A stretch of DNA of 64,000 nt, taken from Sebastes aleutianus. Lineage: Eukaryota; Chordata; Actinopteri; Perciformes; Sebastidae. Below the pieces are notes generated by a model, which saw nothing but the letters and a program-made list of their open reading frames with translations, did not search any database and was not told the DNA's origin. The translations under genes were made by a program, and so were the position numbers. Positions 48,560-61,650 of this stretch are shown piece by piece; the stretch's first letter is position 1; each line of letters starts with the position of its first letter. The stretch is taken from the NCBI GenBank assembly GCA_916700875.1, contig CAKAKS010000022.1, positions 18,488,065-18,552,064 of the forward strand, in the 5' to 3' direction.

Positions 48560-48770
48560 CTTAAAGGCTTCAAAATCCACGAGTGGGATATATACTGACA
48601 TATTTTATGTCGTAGAACAAAACGTTAAAATCTCTTAAGCTTGTGTTAACCACAGACCTTATTTCAGGCATCTTACTAAAAACCCTATTCAAAATACCCA
48701 TTGACTTCCAGACGAGGGAACCGGAAGTGTTGAAACGCGAACTCATTTCTGGCTTATTGGACATATTCCT
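48560..48770 (-). repeat. dispersed repeat, copy 2 (inverted relative to 27730)
   Basis: tttatgtcgtagaacaaaac, gtgttaaccacagaccttat and tgacttccagacgagggaac are reverse complements of 27730-28015 words. Confidence 0.65.
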
Positions 48771-51700
48771 GTAGCGCTCTATTAAAGTGATATTACAAAG
48801 CATTTTTGCTTGCCTATATTGGTTACCACTCAATTTACCAGTAATGACATCGCTTGTCAGAACCAAAAATTCGTGCCCCCTGGAGAACACTAATGTAGGA
48901 GGCCCTATCGCTGCAGAAAAATGAATAAAGCTTAAATTTATTATAAAACTTAAATTTACTTTTTCTTTTTGGTAGATCCAATTTTGACGAGTCAAAACAA
49001 ACACCAATGATATATATACTATATGCTGATTTTTTAGCAAAAAATGAACTTTAATTTCAGTTCAACTTTAACCATGGATGTGTCGAGAGACCCGGTTATG
49101 GTGGAGTGTCAGTCCTGCTGCCAATGTGTCTTGTTGGCAACAACAACAACGTCTTCAGGGGGTAAACACCGGGTGAGCAACTTTCTTTGAAATGATTGGG
49201 CGCCACCAGATCCACCTTATCCAGTTCTTGTTACGATGTTAATGCTGTAAACATTCAGTACTGTTTCAGAGGCCTTGTAACTGCTCTTGTATTTCCAAAT
49301 ACATCACAAAACACAACATTTGTTTGCTCAGTTAGGACTCTAGAGACACGTTGTTAACTTTAGATGTACTCACATGGACTTTAGGACAAGGAAATCGTGA
49401 TATTGGTGTTAATGCTGGTTTCTGTCATTCAAAGAAGAGAAATGTTCATCCTTAACCTGATCCTTACTTTACTTAAGCTGGTGTAGAAGTTCTTAAATAC
49501 ATGATTGTTAGGTGGATTATGAAATAATTTTTACATGTCGTGTGATCTTGTTTGCTTTTATCTCATTGGTCTGTTCTTTTTTATTTTGTATTTTTTTTTC
49601 TTGGCCTTTTTTTGGACCGGGTAGTACCTGGCCAAAAGAAAAATCCTCAGAAAATAATAAACATACAAGGCTGAAACGGGTTTCTGTGCTTGCTAGAATG
49701 TGGCATCGCAACACCAGTTTGATATATTCAGATAATCCTGCATGTACAGATATTGGGATGCTTCTTTTTTTTTAATGAACATCATATTTGTTATTATCTC
49801 AGGTGCCTGTTTCCTCTTGTAGGCTTCTCTACGTTATGTTTTGGCACCAGATGAGGTAATTGTAAAGCTTGGTTGGTCTTGCCTGGAAGGCTTTTGGCAC
49901 CCAGTAGACCAGGTGCACGAGGGATGAATCCTCCCAAACTCTTGTTGTTCCCTCCTGCCTTTTTCTTCATCTTAGCTTTCCTACAAGTTGTCCCGATTCA
50001 GAAAAAAATACAAAAGCAAGTGGACTGCCCACTCCGTGTTAAACAAGCTAAATCAGCACTCTGATTAAGCAGTAAGAAATCCTGTATATTTTTCCTGCAA
50101 GATGGTGGAGACCAAAACAGAAATAAAAGAAGAAAGAAAGAGTGCGTTTGACAACTCCATTGGGATGCTCATGTTGAACTGTCTGACAAATGAGTAAGTA
50201 GACAACTGTTTCCTAAAACAACTTGATATGACAATGGTACAGTATATCAGGGCTGACTTTCTGCCACCTAGTGGTCATAAATGACTTAATACAGCTTTGA
50301 ATGTCATCTTCTGATTGAACCTCTGACCGCTCCATCACACAAAGAGCGGGTTATGACTACTGGTTTCACATTTGATTTATAATTAGACTTAAAGTATGTT
50401 ATGGTACCTATTCTCCCATGAGGTGATGAATTAAGACTTAATAAGCAAACATCAAGGTACATTCATTAAACAACTACCTCTCGCTGGCATGTGCAGCTTT
50501 AAATAGGTAATCAGTATTGTGCAGATATCCTTTTTTTAGTCTTTAAATTAAAACATTTTTTACCACTCCTTGCATTCTGTTACAGTACATAGTGAGATAA
50601 GAGCAATGTTTAGTCGCATTTGTCCAGTTGGTAACGGGGGCACCTGTGGCCGTGAAATCAACGAAAGTCAGCATCGGGCTCGTGCTTGTGCTCGCTCTAA
50701 ATGGACATGAACGAGCATCGCTCAACACAGTGAGGCGACACACGTCAGCTAAAAGCACAATATCACTCTATATTTCAGCTGCTTGGCAGTAATGTTAGCT
50801 GACCAGACGGAGGTCTCTCCATGAATCAATGCTGATACTGTGTTTGCTTCTCCTGCCTCAGCGCAGGCTTCAGCAGCGGGGCTCTGCAGCGAGAAACTCG
50901 TCTCCCTCTGCCCGCAGCCGGAGAGAGCAGGAAGACACCGGCAACCGGTCGGTAACGAGACGGTAACGTTTCTCGCTGCGGAGCCCCATTACTTCCCAAG
51001 ACACGGGAAACCTCTGTTGGTCTGGAGGAGCTGCAGCATTTATTTCTGCACAAACGTCCACTCTACATTCACTAGATATTCTCAGAGCTAAACTAACTCT
51101 TCTGCAGTGTGGAGTGAGCGCGCGTTCACGTCTAGAGGTGGAGCGAGTACGCGAGAACGCGTGCGCTGTCTGAGTGAAGGCAAGCAGGCAGAGGAGATGA
51201 GACAGCGGCCACACGCGAGCGCGCATACGCGAGCGCGCATGTGTGCCGACCCGCTACATTTATACGCTTAGGAAGTTACAAACAGTTTTTACTTTTTCAA
51301 ACTAGATGAGCTACAATCTTCCCATGAACTCCCTGGAAACTGCAGAAGTAGCGTACCCTTTCTGGGGTAAGTATACCCCCGTTTGGGAATCACTGCTACA
51401 CCTACTGATGTGCTCTACTGTATGTGACTTTGTGTGTGTGGGTGTGTGGTATTGGAACATCAGGTAGTTTTCCTTTTTGTAATACGAGGCCAAATTGGCA
51501 GGCAACCACAACGCAATTTAGCTAAACCTCATTGCAGAAAAATAAGCTGTGGTTAGCACCCACACACAGCGGGGGGGAGGAGACTGCAGTAGGTGTGTAT
51601 GAATGAAATCTAGCAACTTCTTGCCGTTGCAAACTTGTCCCTGAAGGCCAAATTGTCTTGTCTTATCTTCTGGCATGTGACCATCCTACCAGAAAACATG

Positions 51701-52445
51701 CTTAGCTCCAGCGATAAAGATGATCTAACTACAGCAACATATGGAATCGGCAACAACCGTGTCCAATCACAAGCTGCTTACATGATACTAACATTAAGAT
51801 CATGATCAACACCAGCTGTTCAAGTTGTGGGAGGTGGTGGTGGTGGACACATCCATGCATGAGTGTAACTTTATGGGATTCACATTCCTGACATGTTAAC
51901 GGGGATTTGAGCGAACTGCTCCTGCAGCTTTTGGTGAGATGTGTTAGCCGCAAAGTGGAACCACAAAGCCGCCTTTTGCTGGACTGAATGCACGCTGAGA
52001 ACAGCCATTAGTTCCGTTAGCTGCTCTCCAAGAAAAGGTGCTGTGCTCTGATGATGATGCAATAACCCGCAATCTCGCTAAATCCGGATGTGCAGCAGAT
52101 TTCTATATTCATAAATCCGATCTGTCTGATCTGAGTGTGTGTGCGTGTAACTGCGTGCTCTTCCAAAGAGGATTATGTAAGTTGAAAGCTTTACTATAGT
52201 CTGGTCATTTGACAAACCCTGCTCTCAGTGACCGGACGCACGTAAATATTTGGCTTTTTAGAGGCTTAGCTTCGACACAGGCAGAACATAAGCTGATGGC
52301 TGGTCGCGTGTGGGGAATCGCACAAAACCTGCTAGATTCTCTTTTTTCCTACGACGGCAATGAATAGGCTAAATAAGCTAATAAAAGGGGAAAGGCTACA
52401 AGTAGGAACACATGGTGTAAAAGGCAGAGTAGCATATGGATATTT

Positions 52446-52700
52446 TAAAGGTGACATATCATGCTCATTTTCAGGTTCATGTTGTATTTTGTGTTTCTAC
52501 TAGAACATGTTTACATGCTTTAATGTTCAAAAAACACATTATTTTTCTCATACAGTCTGTCTGAATATACCTGTATTCACCCTCTGTCTGAAACGCTCCG
52601 TTTTAGCGTTTTAACCCCCTCCTGTCTGCTCTGATTTGCTTTCGAGAAAAATATGGCGCACCTTTGCAAAAGTAGATCTCAAGCTATGGGTGGTATATTC
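52446..52700 (+). mobile_element. TTTAAAGGTCCCATAT MITE, left-end fragment
   Basis: Begins ttaaaggtgacatatcatgc and follows the family through cgtctgaaacgctccg; the right end is not recognisable. Confidence 0.72.
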
Positions 52701-54876
52701 TAATGAGCCTGCATGTGACATAGGAAGGGGAGTTGTTGAATCCCGTTTTCTGATCCGAGCAGCTCACAAAATAACTTGTCTTATTTCACAGTTTGTTGGT
52801 TGGTAGTCACTCCAGGTGACGGACGCAGGAAGTACGAGGCCCGTTGGCCCTGTCCCACTTTCTTTTTAAGGTCGCGAATCATTTTATCTCCGCAAATGCC
52901 CTTATATTGCAACACGGTAAAGAAGACTTTCAATCAGTACCCGTCCACCCTATGCATGTCCAGACTGGAGGGTGTCAGAAGTGTTTTTATTCTACCGCTG
53001 CTCCAGATACCAGTGGAAATGCTATTATCAAATGGTTTTGACACTGGTGTGGCCATCACAAGCTCTATAGAGGAAAGAGAGGTTGGCAAAGGAGGGAAGA
53101 ATCCTAGAAAGAAGAACAGGTGAGAGTAAACTGAAGGAAAATGGTGAATCCTGTCCCTGCAGAGTAGTCTTACAGCTGACTCATCCGACAGTAGAGTCAC
53201 TTCACAGATGATGTCAGACCTCGATTCATGTCAGCCGATGGATATTTAATTTATGCATGAGCTGAGATCACTGCTGACTCCTGTACATGTTTATGCACAC
53301 AGGAGGAGCTGATTCATACGTCGGACCTCTTGCAGGCAATCACTGGCAGTTTCCTTGTTATTCTACTGAGATTCCTAATTTATAAACCCTGAAGAAACCT
53401 GAGAGCAGCATGTCCTTACGTTGGTGTCTTCAGCTTTCTTTCGTCATGTGGATGTGTAGGCCTCTAAGAGATGCAACAGCACACGCATAGTATTCATACA
53501 CAACATGTGATGAAATATAATCCATCCGGAACAGCTGAATTATGAAATATCTATGATGTGCGTTATATTATTATGAATGAATTTGGGTACAGTTTTTAAC
53601 GTAGACTGAATGCGAGGCAGTTCAGGTTAGTGGCACGGTATGTTATCCTAACACATCTACAGTATGCATCAGTTTGCTTCAAAATAAAACGACAAAAATT
53701 GACATTGCATGCACGCTGGGTATTACATGAAAGGTACTCAAAAATAAACTTTACTTAATTTTTTTCCATCTTCTCCATTTCTTTTTTTATTTTTTATTTT
53801 ATATTTATTAAAATTAATTAATTAATTTATTTTTCATTATTTTTTTAATTGTATTTTATGCTTGTTTTTTTTGTATGTGGGGTTGGTATGTTTGTGAGTC
53901 TGTCTGTATGTGTTACCTTTTCGTTTGTGATGAAAATTAAAATAATAATAAAAAAAAAAAAAATTCTCTCCAACATATAATTTGGATTAACTTTTAAACT
54001 CGTTTTCCATGTCACTTTATTTTGAAGTTATTTTCATTCACGGGTTCCTCAAGGTCATTGCCCTCTGTAGTTGCCTGCAGCTAAAGCAGTGCTACTGTAG
54101 GTAGAGCTGTTTCACATGGCGTCATGTGCTGCATTTCTATCCTACATGTCTGCGTGTGTGTGTTGTTCCCTGCCTCTGGCTAATTCCTGGCTTGCCCTGA
54201 TTTGTTTCAAGTCTTCATTTACTTTCCTGCTTCTACTTATTCTACTCTTCCAGGAAAGTGCTCAGACATTTTGAGAAGTAATAGTTTAAATTCCCCACCC
54301 TCCATTCATACGTATAAAAAAACATGTCAGGTAAAACACAACAAAAAAAAACCTGTTCTACAAATTAGGTGTGTAGCTATAGTACTAGGCTATATTGTCC
54401 ACTATAAACATGCTTATTTCCAACTTATATAAAGGATGCAGACACAAAAACTGTCAGGATATAGTGACAGTTTTATAAAAATAACTTTTGATCGTATTTG
54501 CTCAAAGTTACCGAGTGCAGCTTTAATGCTTCTTCTGTGGAAATACAAAGAAATAACTGAGCACTATCATTATTACAATATTAGACTGCAAATTGGCCGC
54601 ATGTAATGACTAACAGGTAGATACAGGATGAAAAAGAGGCATCGGGTACAGCAGCAATCCGAGGGGGTATTACTGTGGGATCGCTATGTCATGCACTTTC
54701 TAATGGACTTGATGAACTGCCAAGTATACAGGGGATTAGGTTACAAGTCAACACACCTGCTTTTTGAGCCAAACAGATTAGGTGTGAAAGCGGTAGGCTG
54801 TTCTGCCTGAAAAGGTGACAGGGGAGTGAGGGAGATGTCAATCACACAATCTGTACACACCCACACATTCATTCAT

Positions 54877-55438
54877 CCATTGGTACCAACCATGTCATAC
54901 TACGTTGTTGTGAAGGAGGTTAAGTAATGCTACAAACTTACACTAAATTTTGTTAAGGCAAGACTGTCATGGCCATTTTCAAACGGGTCGTTTGACCTCT
55001 GACCTGAATGAAAATGGGTTCTATGGGTACCTACGAGTCTCCCCTTTACAGACATGCCCACTTTATGATAATCACATGCAGTTTGGGGCAAGTCATAGTC
55101 AAGTCAGCACACTGACACACTGACAGCTGTTGTTGCCTGTTGGGCTGCAGTTTGCCATGTTATGATTTGAGCATATTTGTTATGCTAAATGCAGTACCTG
55201 TGAGGGTTTCTGGACAATATTTGTCATTGTTTTGTGTTGTTAATTGATTTACAATAATAAATATATACATACATTTGCATAAAGCAGCATATGTGTCCAC
55301 TCCCATGTTGATAAGAGTATTAAATACTTGAGAAATCTCCCTTTAAGGAGCAGATAAAAAATATGATTAATTTGTGATTAATCATGGACAATCATACGAT
55401 TCATTGAGACTAAATATTTTGAAATGATTGACAGCCCT
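54877..55438 (+). mobile_element. TAGGGCTGTCAA-family element, 5'-truncated
   Basis: Runs from the landmark catgtcatac to the right end attgacagccct, with the same internal order as the other copies. Confidence 0.78.
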
Positions 55439-55675
55439 TGTATTAACATTGTAAGAGTATCTGAGAATGGATTGTTCTTTATAAGTCCGTATCAGCATCA
55501 TCAATGTATTGAAATGGCAGTTGACTCCATTGACAGGAAGTGGAACCTATCAGCATAACTGCAGCTACATATGATGTTTGATCGGGCAGACGCTGTTCAT
55601 CCTGTTAAGTTGTTCACTAAAAAATACCAGGATTTTTTTTTTAAAGGAGCAGACCAAAATAAATCAGTTATTTTC

Positions 55676-55850
55676 ACAATTTTTTAAGATTATTTTTTTG
55701 GGCAAGTTATGCCTCAAGACAGGAAATGTGGGGAATGACATGCAACAAACAGTCCCACCAGACGGGAATCAAACCTGGTACTCTCTGCCCAGGGCATTTG
55801 CTCCCATGTAATGCGCCCTAACCTCTCGGCTATCTGGTCACCCCCCCTTT
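55676..55850 (-). mobile_element. tRNA-derived SINE, minus orientation
   Basis: Read on the minus strand it has an A-box-like TAGCCGAGAGGTTAGGGCG, a B-box-like GGTTTGATTCC, the body word GCATGTCATTCCCC typical of a teleost SINE, and an AAAAAAATAATCTT tail like that of the SINE at 60561. Diverged; ends approximate. Confidence 0.65.
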
Positions 55851-58185
55851 GCCTAAAATGTATAGATCATGCACAGCGTATCTCAGAATATGCTACAGAG
55901 AAAGTGAGGATAAAAATAGGGTGAAAATGATCTGTTGGTTTTGCTCCAGAATCTCTAACAAAGATGAAAGAAAAACTAAAAAATGAACAGTAAACCTACA
56001 GGGATAAAATAAAAAATTAACCTGTTTTTTATTAATCAAAAATAATTACACATAAATGCATTAATTACAAAACAAAATGAATGAGTTCTTTTATGTGGAA
56101 AACATGAATCTGCACTGTTTGTTTAATTTCTCACGAAGCTCTCGTGGATGTAAACACCGAGACGGCTTATAGTAAAAGTATCTAAGAGAGACGGAGGGAA
56201 GGATGACGCTGTAGCAGAGAGAGGTCATGTTCCTGTATGTCTGTGTCCTCGGGCAATATTACGCTTTGCATTGTAAGTCATATACTTCTCCTTTTTCCTC
56301 CTGTTTTTCTCCATCGAACACACTGGAAACTCCTCCTCCTCCTCATCTCACCTTCTCCTCCTCCTCCTCCTCTATCTCTGTCTCCGTCAACAGCTTTTGT
56401 CTTTTTTCCTCCTTTAAAATACGGATGAAAGACTTCTATAGAACTCTGATGTGAATTCTTTCATGTGTCACTCTGGGAAAGAAAATGCCCCAGGCCACAC
56501 CTTAACATGCACCAGCAGCCTCCGTGCATTCACACGCTGCACAAACCAAACACACCGATATGCACTCTTATATGTCTGCACACACTCAGCTAAAACACAA
56601 CTACAAAAAAACATAATTATACATGTGTAAAACATTGGGTATGCGTATTTGCAGAAGAAGAAGTGTGCTTTTAACACCCACCCACGCACATGCACACAAA
56701 CACACACACTCACATCCATAGAGATCGCAGTCAGGACGCACCCTATTCTCTGTCCATCTGTGTAAATACATTAACTTTTAAGTGTGAGAGGAGGGTGTGT
56801 TTCCTCCTCTCTTTCTGCTCTCTCCTTCACTATAAATAATGAAAATATCTAGAAATGATGAGCACATATTTTAACCCTGTTTCCTTACAATGATGTTCTT
56901 GTATAACTTGTTTGCATTGGCTAACACATTTCTTGAGGGATCGTGGTCATGGATTATGTTTTTCTTTTGTTCATATTGAATGTAACTGCAAAATGTTCAG
57001 TCAATGTCAATGTTGACCATGTTAAGGCCAGTGAAAGCACTTAGTTAAAGCTGCATTAAGGGCGGGGGAACTCCAGAACAAGCAGCTACAAAGCCATAAA
57101 ACCAGCTTTTAAGTAGTTATAGCTCACATATTAGCCACCAACTGCCAACTTACTACATAAAACATCATCATGAATTTAGGAGTCATGTCTCTAGCCTGCT
57201 GAAATCAAAGGTTCATACGATATCCAGTGCATTAATAAAGCAGCAAAGAACTATTTGCTATGTAAAGATATAGAGGAATAATGTCTACCTGAGCAGAGAA
57301 TGAAGTCACTCTCACTCTGAATGTGTTGTAATCCGAGCTTCTCTGCGCTTTGTTTACACAGCCGGGCCGTGCCTCATTGGAGGCTTCATGTGGAGCTTCT
57401 AAACTCCGACAACGGTGGAGCAAATGTTCGATTCGCCATCTAATATCATAAAATCTGTCAATATTCAAAATCTACACAGTTGATTTCTCGCCTCAAAAAT
57501 TTTCAGAAGTGAATTTAGTGATGAAATAGCTACGAAAAATGTAAAAAAACAAGCCGTTTTTGGCTGCTGTTGTTGTAACCGTAGCCTTTAGCGGTCCAGT
57601 GCTTTGCATTGTGGGATACAGTATTCAAGGTAGACTGGTCCGATGCATACTGGGGATTTTTTCCGAATCGGTATGACATGCGAGTATTTTTTAGCATTCT
57701 TTAGATTTTGCTTTTGTTCGCATAATTCATACTACATTTTGGTCAAATCAGTACGTACTTCTAGTATAGTAGGCGGTTTTGAATACAGCCATTGTCAGTT
57801 AACATAATCCAAGCAGCAATAACGTTTACCAATGTTGTATCTAAACGTACTTCGTAGGAACCAGGGTTAACCTTTTTCCAACATATTGGTGAAAGATTCA
57901 TTACCGGAGAGCAGAGAAATGACGTACATTTCTGACTTGATGATGATCCTTGACCAACAAGGATAAATGCCTGGTCCAAAGACGGGAGTCTTTACCACCG
58001 GACCATCTCTGGGCATGTGAACCTGTTTTTTTCGTGTCTACCAGAGTGACCCTGAAGCTTCGGGCTTCATATTTATTAATGTCACTGTCTATTTTCTGCT
58101 GTTTTTTTCTTCTTCTTCTGCCCCGCATGTTTACCATAGAAGGCCACAGTGAGCTGAACTCTCAGGACCTCTTAAATCTTGTTTA

Positions 58186-58211
58186 GACAGACAGACAGAC
58201 AGACAGACAGA
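58186..58211 (+). repeat. (AGAC)n microsatellite
   Basis: About six agac units. Confidence 0.9.
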
Positions 58212-58869
58212 CATAGATGCAAGAGCAAATACACAGCCACAATCACAGAAACACACACTGCCCACATTCACACGAACGTTTACCGGAATCAAAGCTCCCT
58301 CTCACACATGCTGCAGATTTATAATATGGGTCAGATAAATCCGTCAGAACCTGAACCCACGCACCATTACTCATTATCTGCTCTCAGGCTTTGAAACGTT
58401 GAGAGCAAAAAAAAATTCCACAGAAAGTGTTGTTTAAATGAAGTTTTATTGCCCCAAAAATGGTTTGCAGGCCTCATCGTTTTCTCATCGGACACGCATG
58501 AAAACAGAACAGAGCCGAGGCTTTAAAAAACAGATAAAGAATCATTATGGGATTGTTTTATTGTTTGACTCACAGGTGATTTTCATCCACCGAGCTGGAG
58601 ATGATCATAAAAAGATGATGGGGAGATATTATTTTAGATCCAGCTCCATTGGATTGTGATAGGATCCAACGTTTTGTACAGCACCTTTTTTAACTGCACA
58701 CCGATAAAGTTTCTTACGAGGTAACTTAAGTATTTTATGGTGGGTGAGACTGGGAATCAGGAGTGATGTCTAACCTTAGAAGTGGTATCAAACAGTATGG
58801 GGGTTTCTGGGTTTCCCATCGGCAATGTTTTCACAAAAGTTTAGTAGAATATGATGACACCACAGTAGT

Positions 58870-59424
58870 AGCGGGCTCAGTTTTGAAGCTGGAGTGAAGA
58901 TACTGGCATCATATGAAACTAAAAAAACTAAGGAATCCATTGGTACCAACCATGAGGTTAAATAACGCTCCAAAGTTGCGCTAAATTTTGGCGAGGAAAA
59001 AACTGGCATGGCCATTTTCAAAGGGGTCCCTTGACCTCTGACCTCCAGATATGTGAATGAAAATAGGTTCTATGGGTACCCACGAGTCTCCCCTTTACAG
59101 ACATGCCCACTTTATGATAATCACATGCAGTTTGGGGCAAGTCATAGTCAAGTCAGCACACTGACACACTGACAGCTGTTGTTGCCTGTTGGGCTGCAGT
59201 TTGACATGTTATGATTTGAGCATATTGTTTTATGCTAAATGCAGTACCTGTGAGGGTTTCTGGACAATATCTGTCATTGTTTTGGGTTGTTAATTGATTT
59301 CCAATATTAAATATATACATACATTTTACAAAAAATGTGCGATAAATTTGCAATTAATCGCGGTTAACTATGGACAATCATGCGATTAATCGCGTTTCAA
59401 TATTTTAATTGACTGACAGCCCTA
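58870..59424 (+). mobile_element. TAGGGCTGTCAA-family element, 5'-truncated
   Basis: Begins gcgggctcagttttgaagc and ends gactgacagcccta, with subterminal gcgattaatcgcg words. Very similar to the copies at 1163 and 54877. Confidence 0.8.
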
Positions 59425-59515
59425 ATTTGAATATGATTTTTGGTTATTGTTGTTATATCAGTGTAATTTGTGGTGCTGTTGGGTTGCTTCTAGACCGCCC
59501 TGTTAATAGAGGTGC

Positions 59516-59640
59516 GTGCAGGAGAGTAAACCGTTTTTGACTGCAGTGAAAAATTTTGTTTTTGAAAGGCTAAACGCCAACAAATATGTCCTGAAGCAGA
59601 ATATTTCGTTAGATAAAAAGGTTGTGAATTTTGACTTTTG
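59516..59640 (+). mobile_element. short fragment of the CAGTGGTTCCCAACC-family interior
   Basis: gactgcagtgaaaaa through gaaaggctaaacgccaacaa to gttagataaaaaggttgtg matches the interior of the element at 18863. Confidence 0.65.
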
Positions 59641-60127
59641 GGCTGAGGCAATTACAGAGACGGACGGTGTGTGTTTGAGAGAGAGGGTGGAAAGATGGAA
59701 GATAATGTTTCTGTAAGTTTATAATAATAATTGGAATGTCAACGTTGTTATTGTATTCAGACTACAGACTATCCGTCTGAATGAACACCATTGCTATCGG
59801 CGATTTCTTTATTGTTTCACTGTGAAAAATATTCAAAAGATTAATTTCCGCATCACATTTTCCCCCAATCACGTCACACTTTTGAACCACTGGTTTAAAT
59901 GGAGAAATGGAGCCTCTTTGATATTGCAATCTGAATTTAATTTCCATCACTATTTGGCTATTGACTGGACCACAGCTGTGACATATGTTTTAAAGCATTA
60001 AAGATGATGTGGAAATTCCTCACGCTGCAGCTCCTGTAGCTGCTGGCTCATCTATAAACAAACCTTCATTCCATCATCATCATCACATCCATCGATCACA
60101 CTAATGTCTCAGTTGACACAGTGATCA

Positions 60128-60133
60128 TTTATT
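60128..60133 (-). terminator. polyadenylation signal AATAAA of the minus-strand gene
   Basis: Plus-strand TTTATT gives AATAAA on the minus strand, 53 bases past the TAG stop, implying a very short 3' UTR ending near 60110. Confidence 0.5.
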
Positions 60134-60185
60134 GATGTTAAAGTGCAACAAAAAGCATCATGAGTCAGTCTCTCATATGGTGCAT

Positions 60186-60275
60186 CTACATCCTGGTGAG
60201 GAGCTGGTTGACTGTGACGCTGGCCCCCCCGCCCTCCATCCCCGACTCCTCCACCAGCACCTTTCTCTGGAACTC
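60186..60275 (-). CDS. last coding exon of a minus-strand coiled-coil protein gene
   Basis: On the minus strand a strong acceptor (cttgtctcttcctgcag) precedes EFQRKVLVEESGMEGGG then ASVTVNQLLTRM and TAG, 29 codons. It is in phase 0 with the exon at 60989-61084, and the join reads RLRRFR-EFQRKV. An AATAAA (plus-strand TTTATT, 60128-60133) sits 53 bases beyond the stop. The gene is convergent with ano2. I do not recognise the family; the fragment is the helical C-terminal tail of a larger protein whose other exons are not visible up to 64000. Confidence 0.68.
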   Translation of the reverse strand, partial: EFQRKVLVEESGMEGGGASVTVNQLLTRM

Positions 60276-60560
60276 CTGCAGGAAGAGACAAGTGAGAACA
60301 AATAAGTCCACTGCCAAACAAAACAGAAACAATGATTACCTGTCATCAGAGGGACCTGAAATGAAAATAAACTCCATGATGACAGCTTTGAACTATTCAC
60401 TTTAACTGACATCTACTCATTTGAAGAGCCACCGACGAGGCCTCTTTAACCAGCCACTGATCAATGACCTTGAACTGTGACTGTGTAACTCGATGATGAA
60501 GTCCAGGAACTCCCAGTGTTTGATAAATAGCTCATCTCAGATCTTTAAAAAAAAGCTTCT

Positions 60561-60770
60561 GGGCGCCTGGGTTAGCTCAGTTGGTAGAGCGGGCGTCCAT
60601 GTATTAAGGCTTGGTCCTGACCGCGGCGGCCCGGGTTCGAATCCGGCCTGTGGCCCTTTCCGCATCCACTCTCTCTCTCCCCCCTTTCAAGACTCTATCC
60701 ACTGTCCTGTCAATAAAAATGGAAAAATGCTCCCAAAAAAATAACTTTAAAAAAAAAAAAAAAAAAAAAA
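60561..60770 (+). mobile_element. tRNA-derived SINE
   Basis: It starts gggcgcctgggttagctcag with a pol III A box (TTAGCTCAGTTGG) and a B box GGTTCGAATCC at 60634-60644, has a non-tRNA body and ends in a long A tail. AAGCTTCT occurs at 60553-60560 and again at 60771-60778, a target-site duplication. It sits inside the intron of the minus-strand gene. Confidence 0.85.
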
Positions 60771-60965
60771 AAGCTTCTCTACACTGCGGGTTCTTTGAAA
60801 CTTAAGAAGCCTTGTAGCGGCTGAAGCCGCCACACCGCAGTGTTGAATCTCAGACTGTTACAGTAAGCTGTAGCGTGTCAAACATGTCGAGCAACAGCAG
60901 CTGGTTCATCTGTCAGCTGTGAGTTTGACATCAACAGTTGGTCTGCAGCTGTTAAAATTCAGATG

Positions 60966-60982
60966 TGTGTGTGTGTGTGTGT
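60966..60982 (+). repeat. (GT)n microsatellite beside the minus-strand exon donor
   Basis: Short gt run directly beyond the donor of the minus-strand exon 60989-61084. Confidence 0.85.
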
Positions 60983-60988
60983 TCTCAC

Positions 60989-61084
60989 CCTGAATCTCCT
61001 GAGTCTTGCCAGTCTGTCTTGCAGAGTCTTCTCCTGGCTGGAGGTCAGCGTTTCCACATGAGTCCGCCACTGCTGCTCTTTCTC
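60989..61084 (-). CDS. penultimate coding exon of the minus-strand coiled-coil protein gene
   Basis: Minus-strand acceptor tgtgtgtcag and donor AGG|GTGAGA flank 32 codons, phase 0 on both sides: EKEQQWRTHVETLTSSQEKT then LQDRLARLRRFR. The heptad-like, highly charged composition continues smoothly into the last exon. A (CA)n repeat lies directly after the donor, and the 713-base intron carries a SINE. Confidence 0.68.
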
Positions 61085-61315
61085 CTGACACACAGGGGAT
61101 GCACACAATTAAGGTAATTTCAGCGTTTTTCATCGCTCGTTTTGATGTCATGGTCCGCAACTTTACTTTGTTGATTCAGTCTCACTGCTCTCAGCCCCGT
61201 TTCCAGCCAGCGTTCAGCGGAAAATCTTTGATAAACCGTCTGTACTTGGGATGCAAATTTTAAGCACTTAATTGATCAATGGTACCACTAATGATCAATC
61301 AATCAATTAAGTAAG

Positions 61316-61650
61316 GGATGATGTACAGCGAGTCGGTCATTGTTGTGAAAGAATCCCCGACAGGGCGATGTTGCACCCCGACGACTTATTATACATTATT
61401 CGTTTCCGGGACAGAACTCGAAAACGATTTAACTTACGAACTTCAAATTTGGTATGACGGTTGACAGTGTGGTCTAGTTGTGCCTTTTGGGGGTTGAAAG
61501 TCCAGGGTGCCCAAAACTTCTGGAATTTTTCCCAAAAGGGCAAAACCTTTGGCCCTACTTTAGCTGGGGTCAAGCAGCGAGCGGGTGTATGTGAGCCATG
61601 CTCACTTTTGCCTTGTTAATCGATCGTCGATTAATCGTTAACATCCCTAG
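61316..61650. mobile_element. diverged relatives of the 46974 foldback element, ending in a TAG-type hAT terminus
   Basis: gatgatgtacagcgagtcgg and ccccgacgacttattataca resemble 46974-47075. The stretch 61612-61650 ends gattaatcgttaacatcccta, like the right end of the MITE in the nested gene. Confidence 0.45.

Larger units (their letters stand above)
47257..60127. other. gene-free interval between ano2 and the convergent minus-strand gene
   Basis: No exon with splice sites and homology was found in 12.9 kb. It holds the repeats listed, a hAT right-end remnant at 51381-51395 (gtttgggaatcactg) with no matching left end, AT-rich sequence at 53755-53970, and CA-rich patches near 56640-56720. 49060-50500 and 56730-58180 show nothing supported. 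Confidence 0.65.

Noticed and set aside
50100..50205. Frame beginning ATGGTGGAGACC followed by a GAG-taagta donor-like site
   Set aside because: Short, Lys/Glu-rich, in repeat-like sequence, with no partner exon or homology.
51361..51400. A hAT terminus (gtttgggaatcactg) suggesting a full element upstream
   Set aside because: No matching CAGTGATTCCCAAAC left end was found between about 50500 and 51300, so only a remnant is supported.
60561..60645. tRNA-like sequence with A and B boxes
   Set aside because: It lacks a proper acceptor stem and 3' half, continues into a non-tRNA body with poly-A tail, and has target duplications: a SINE, not a tRNA gene.
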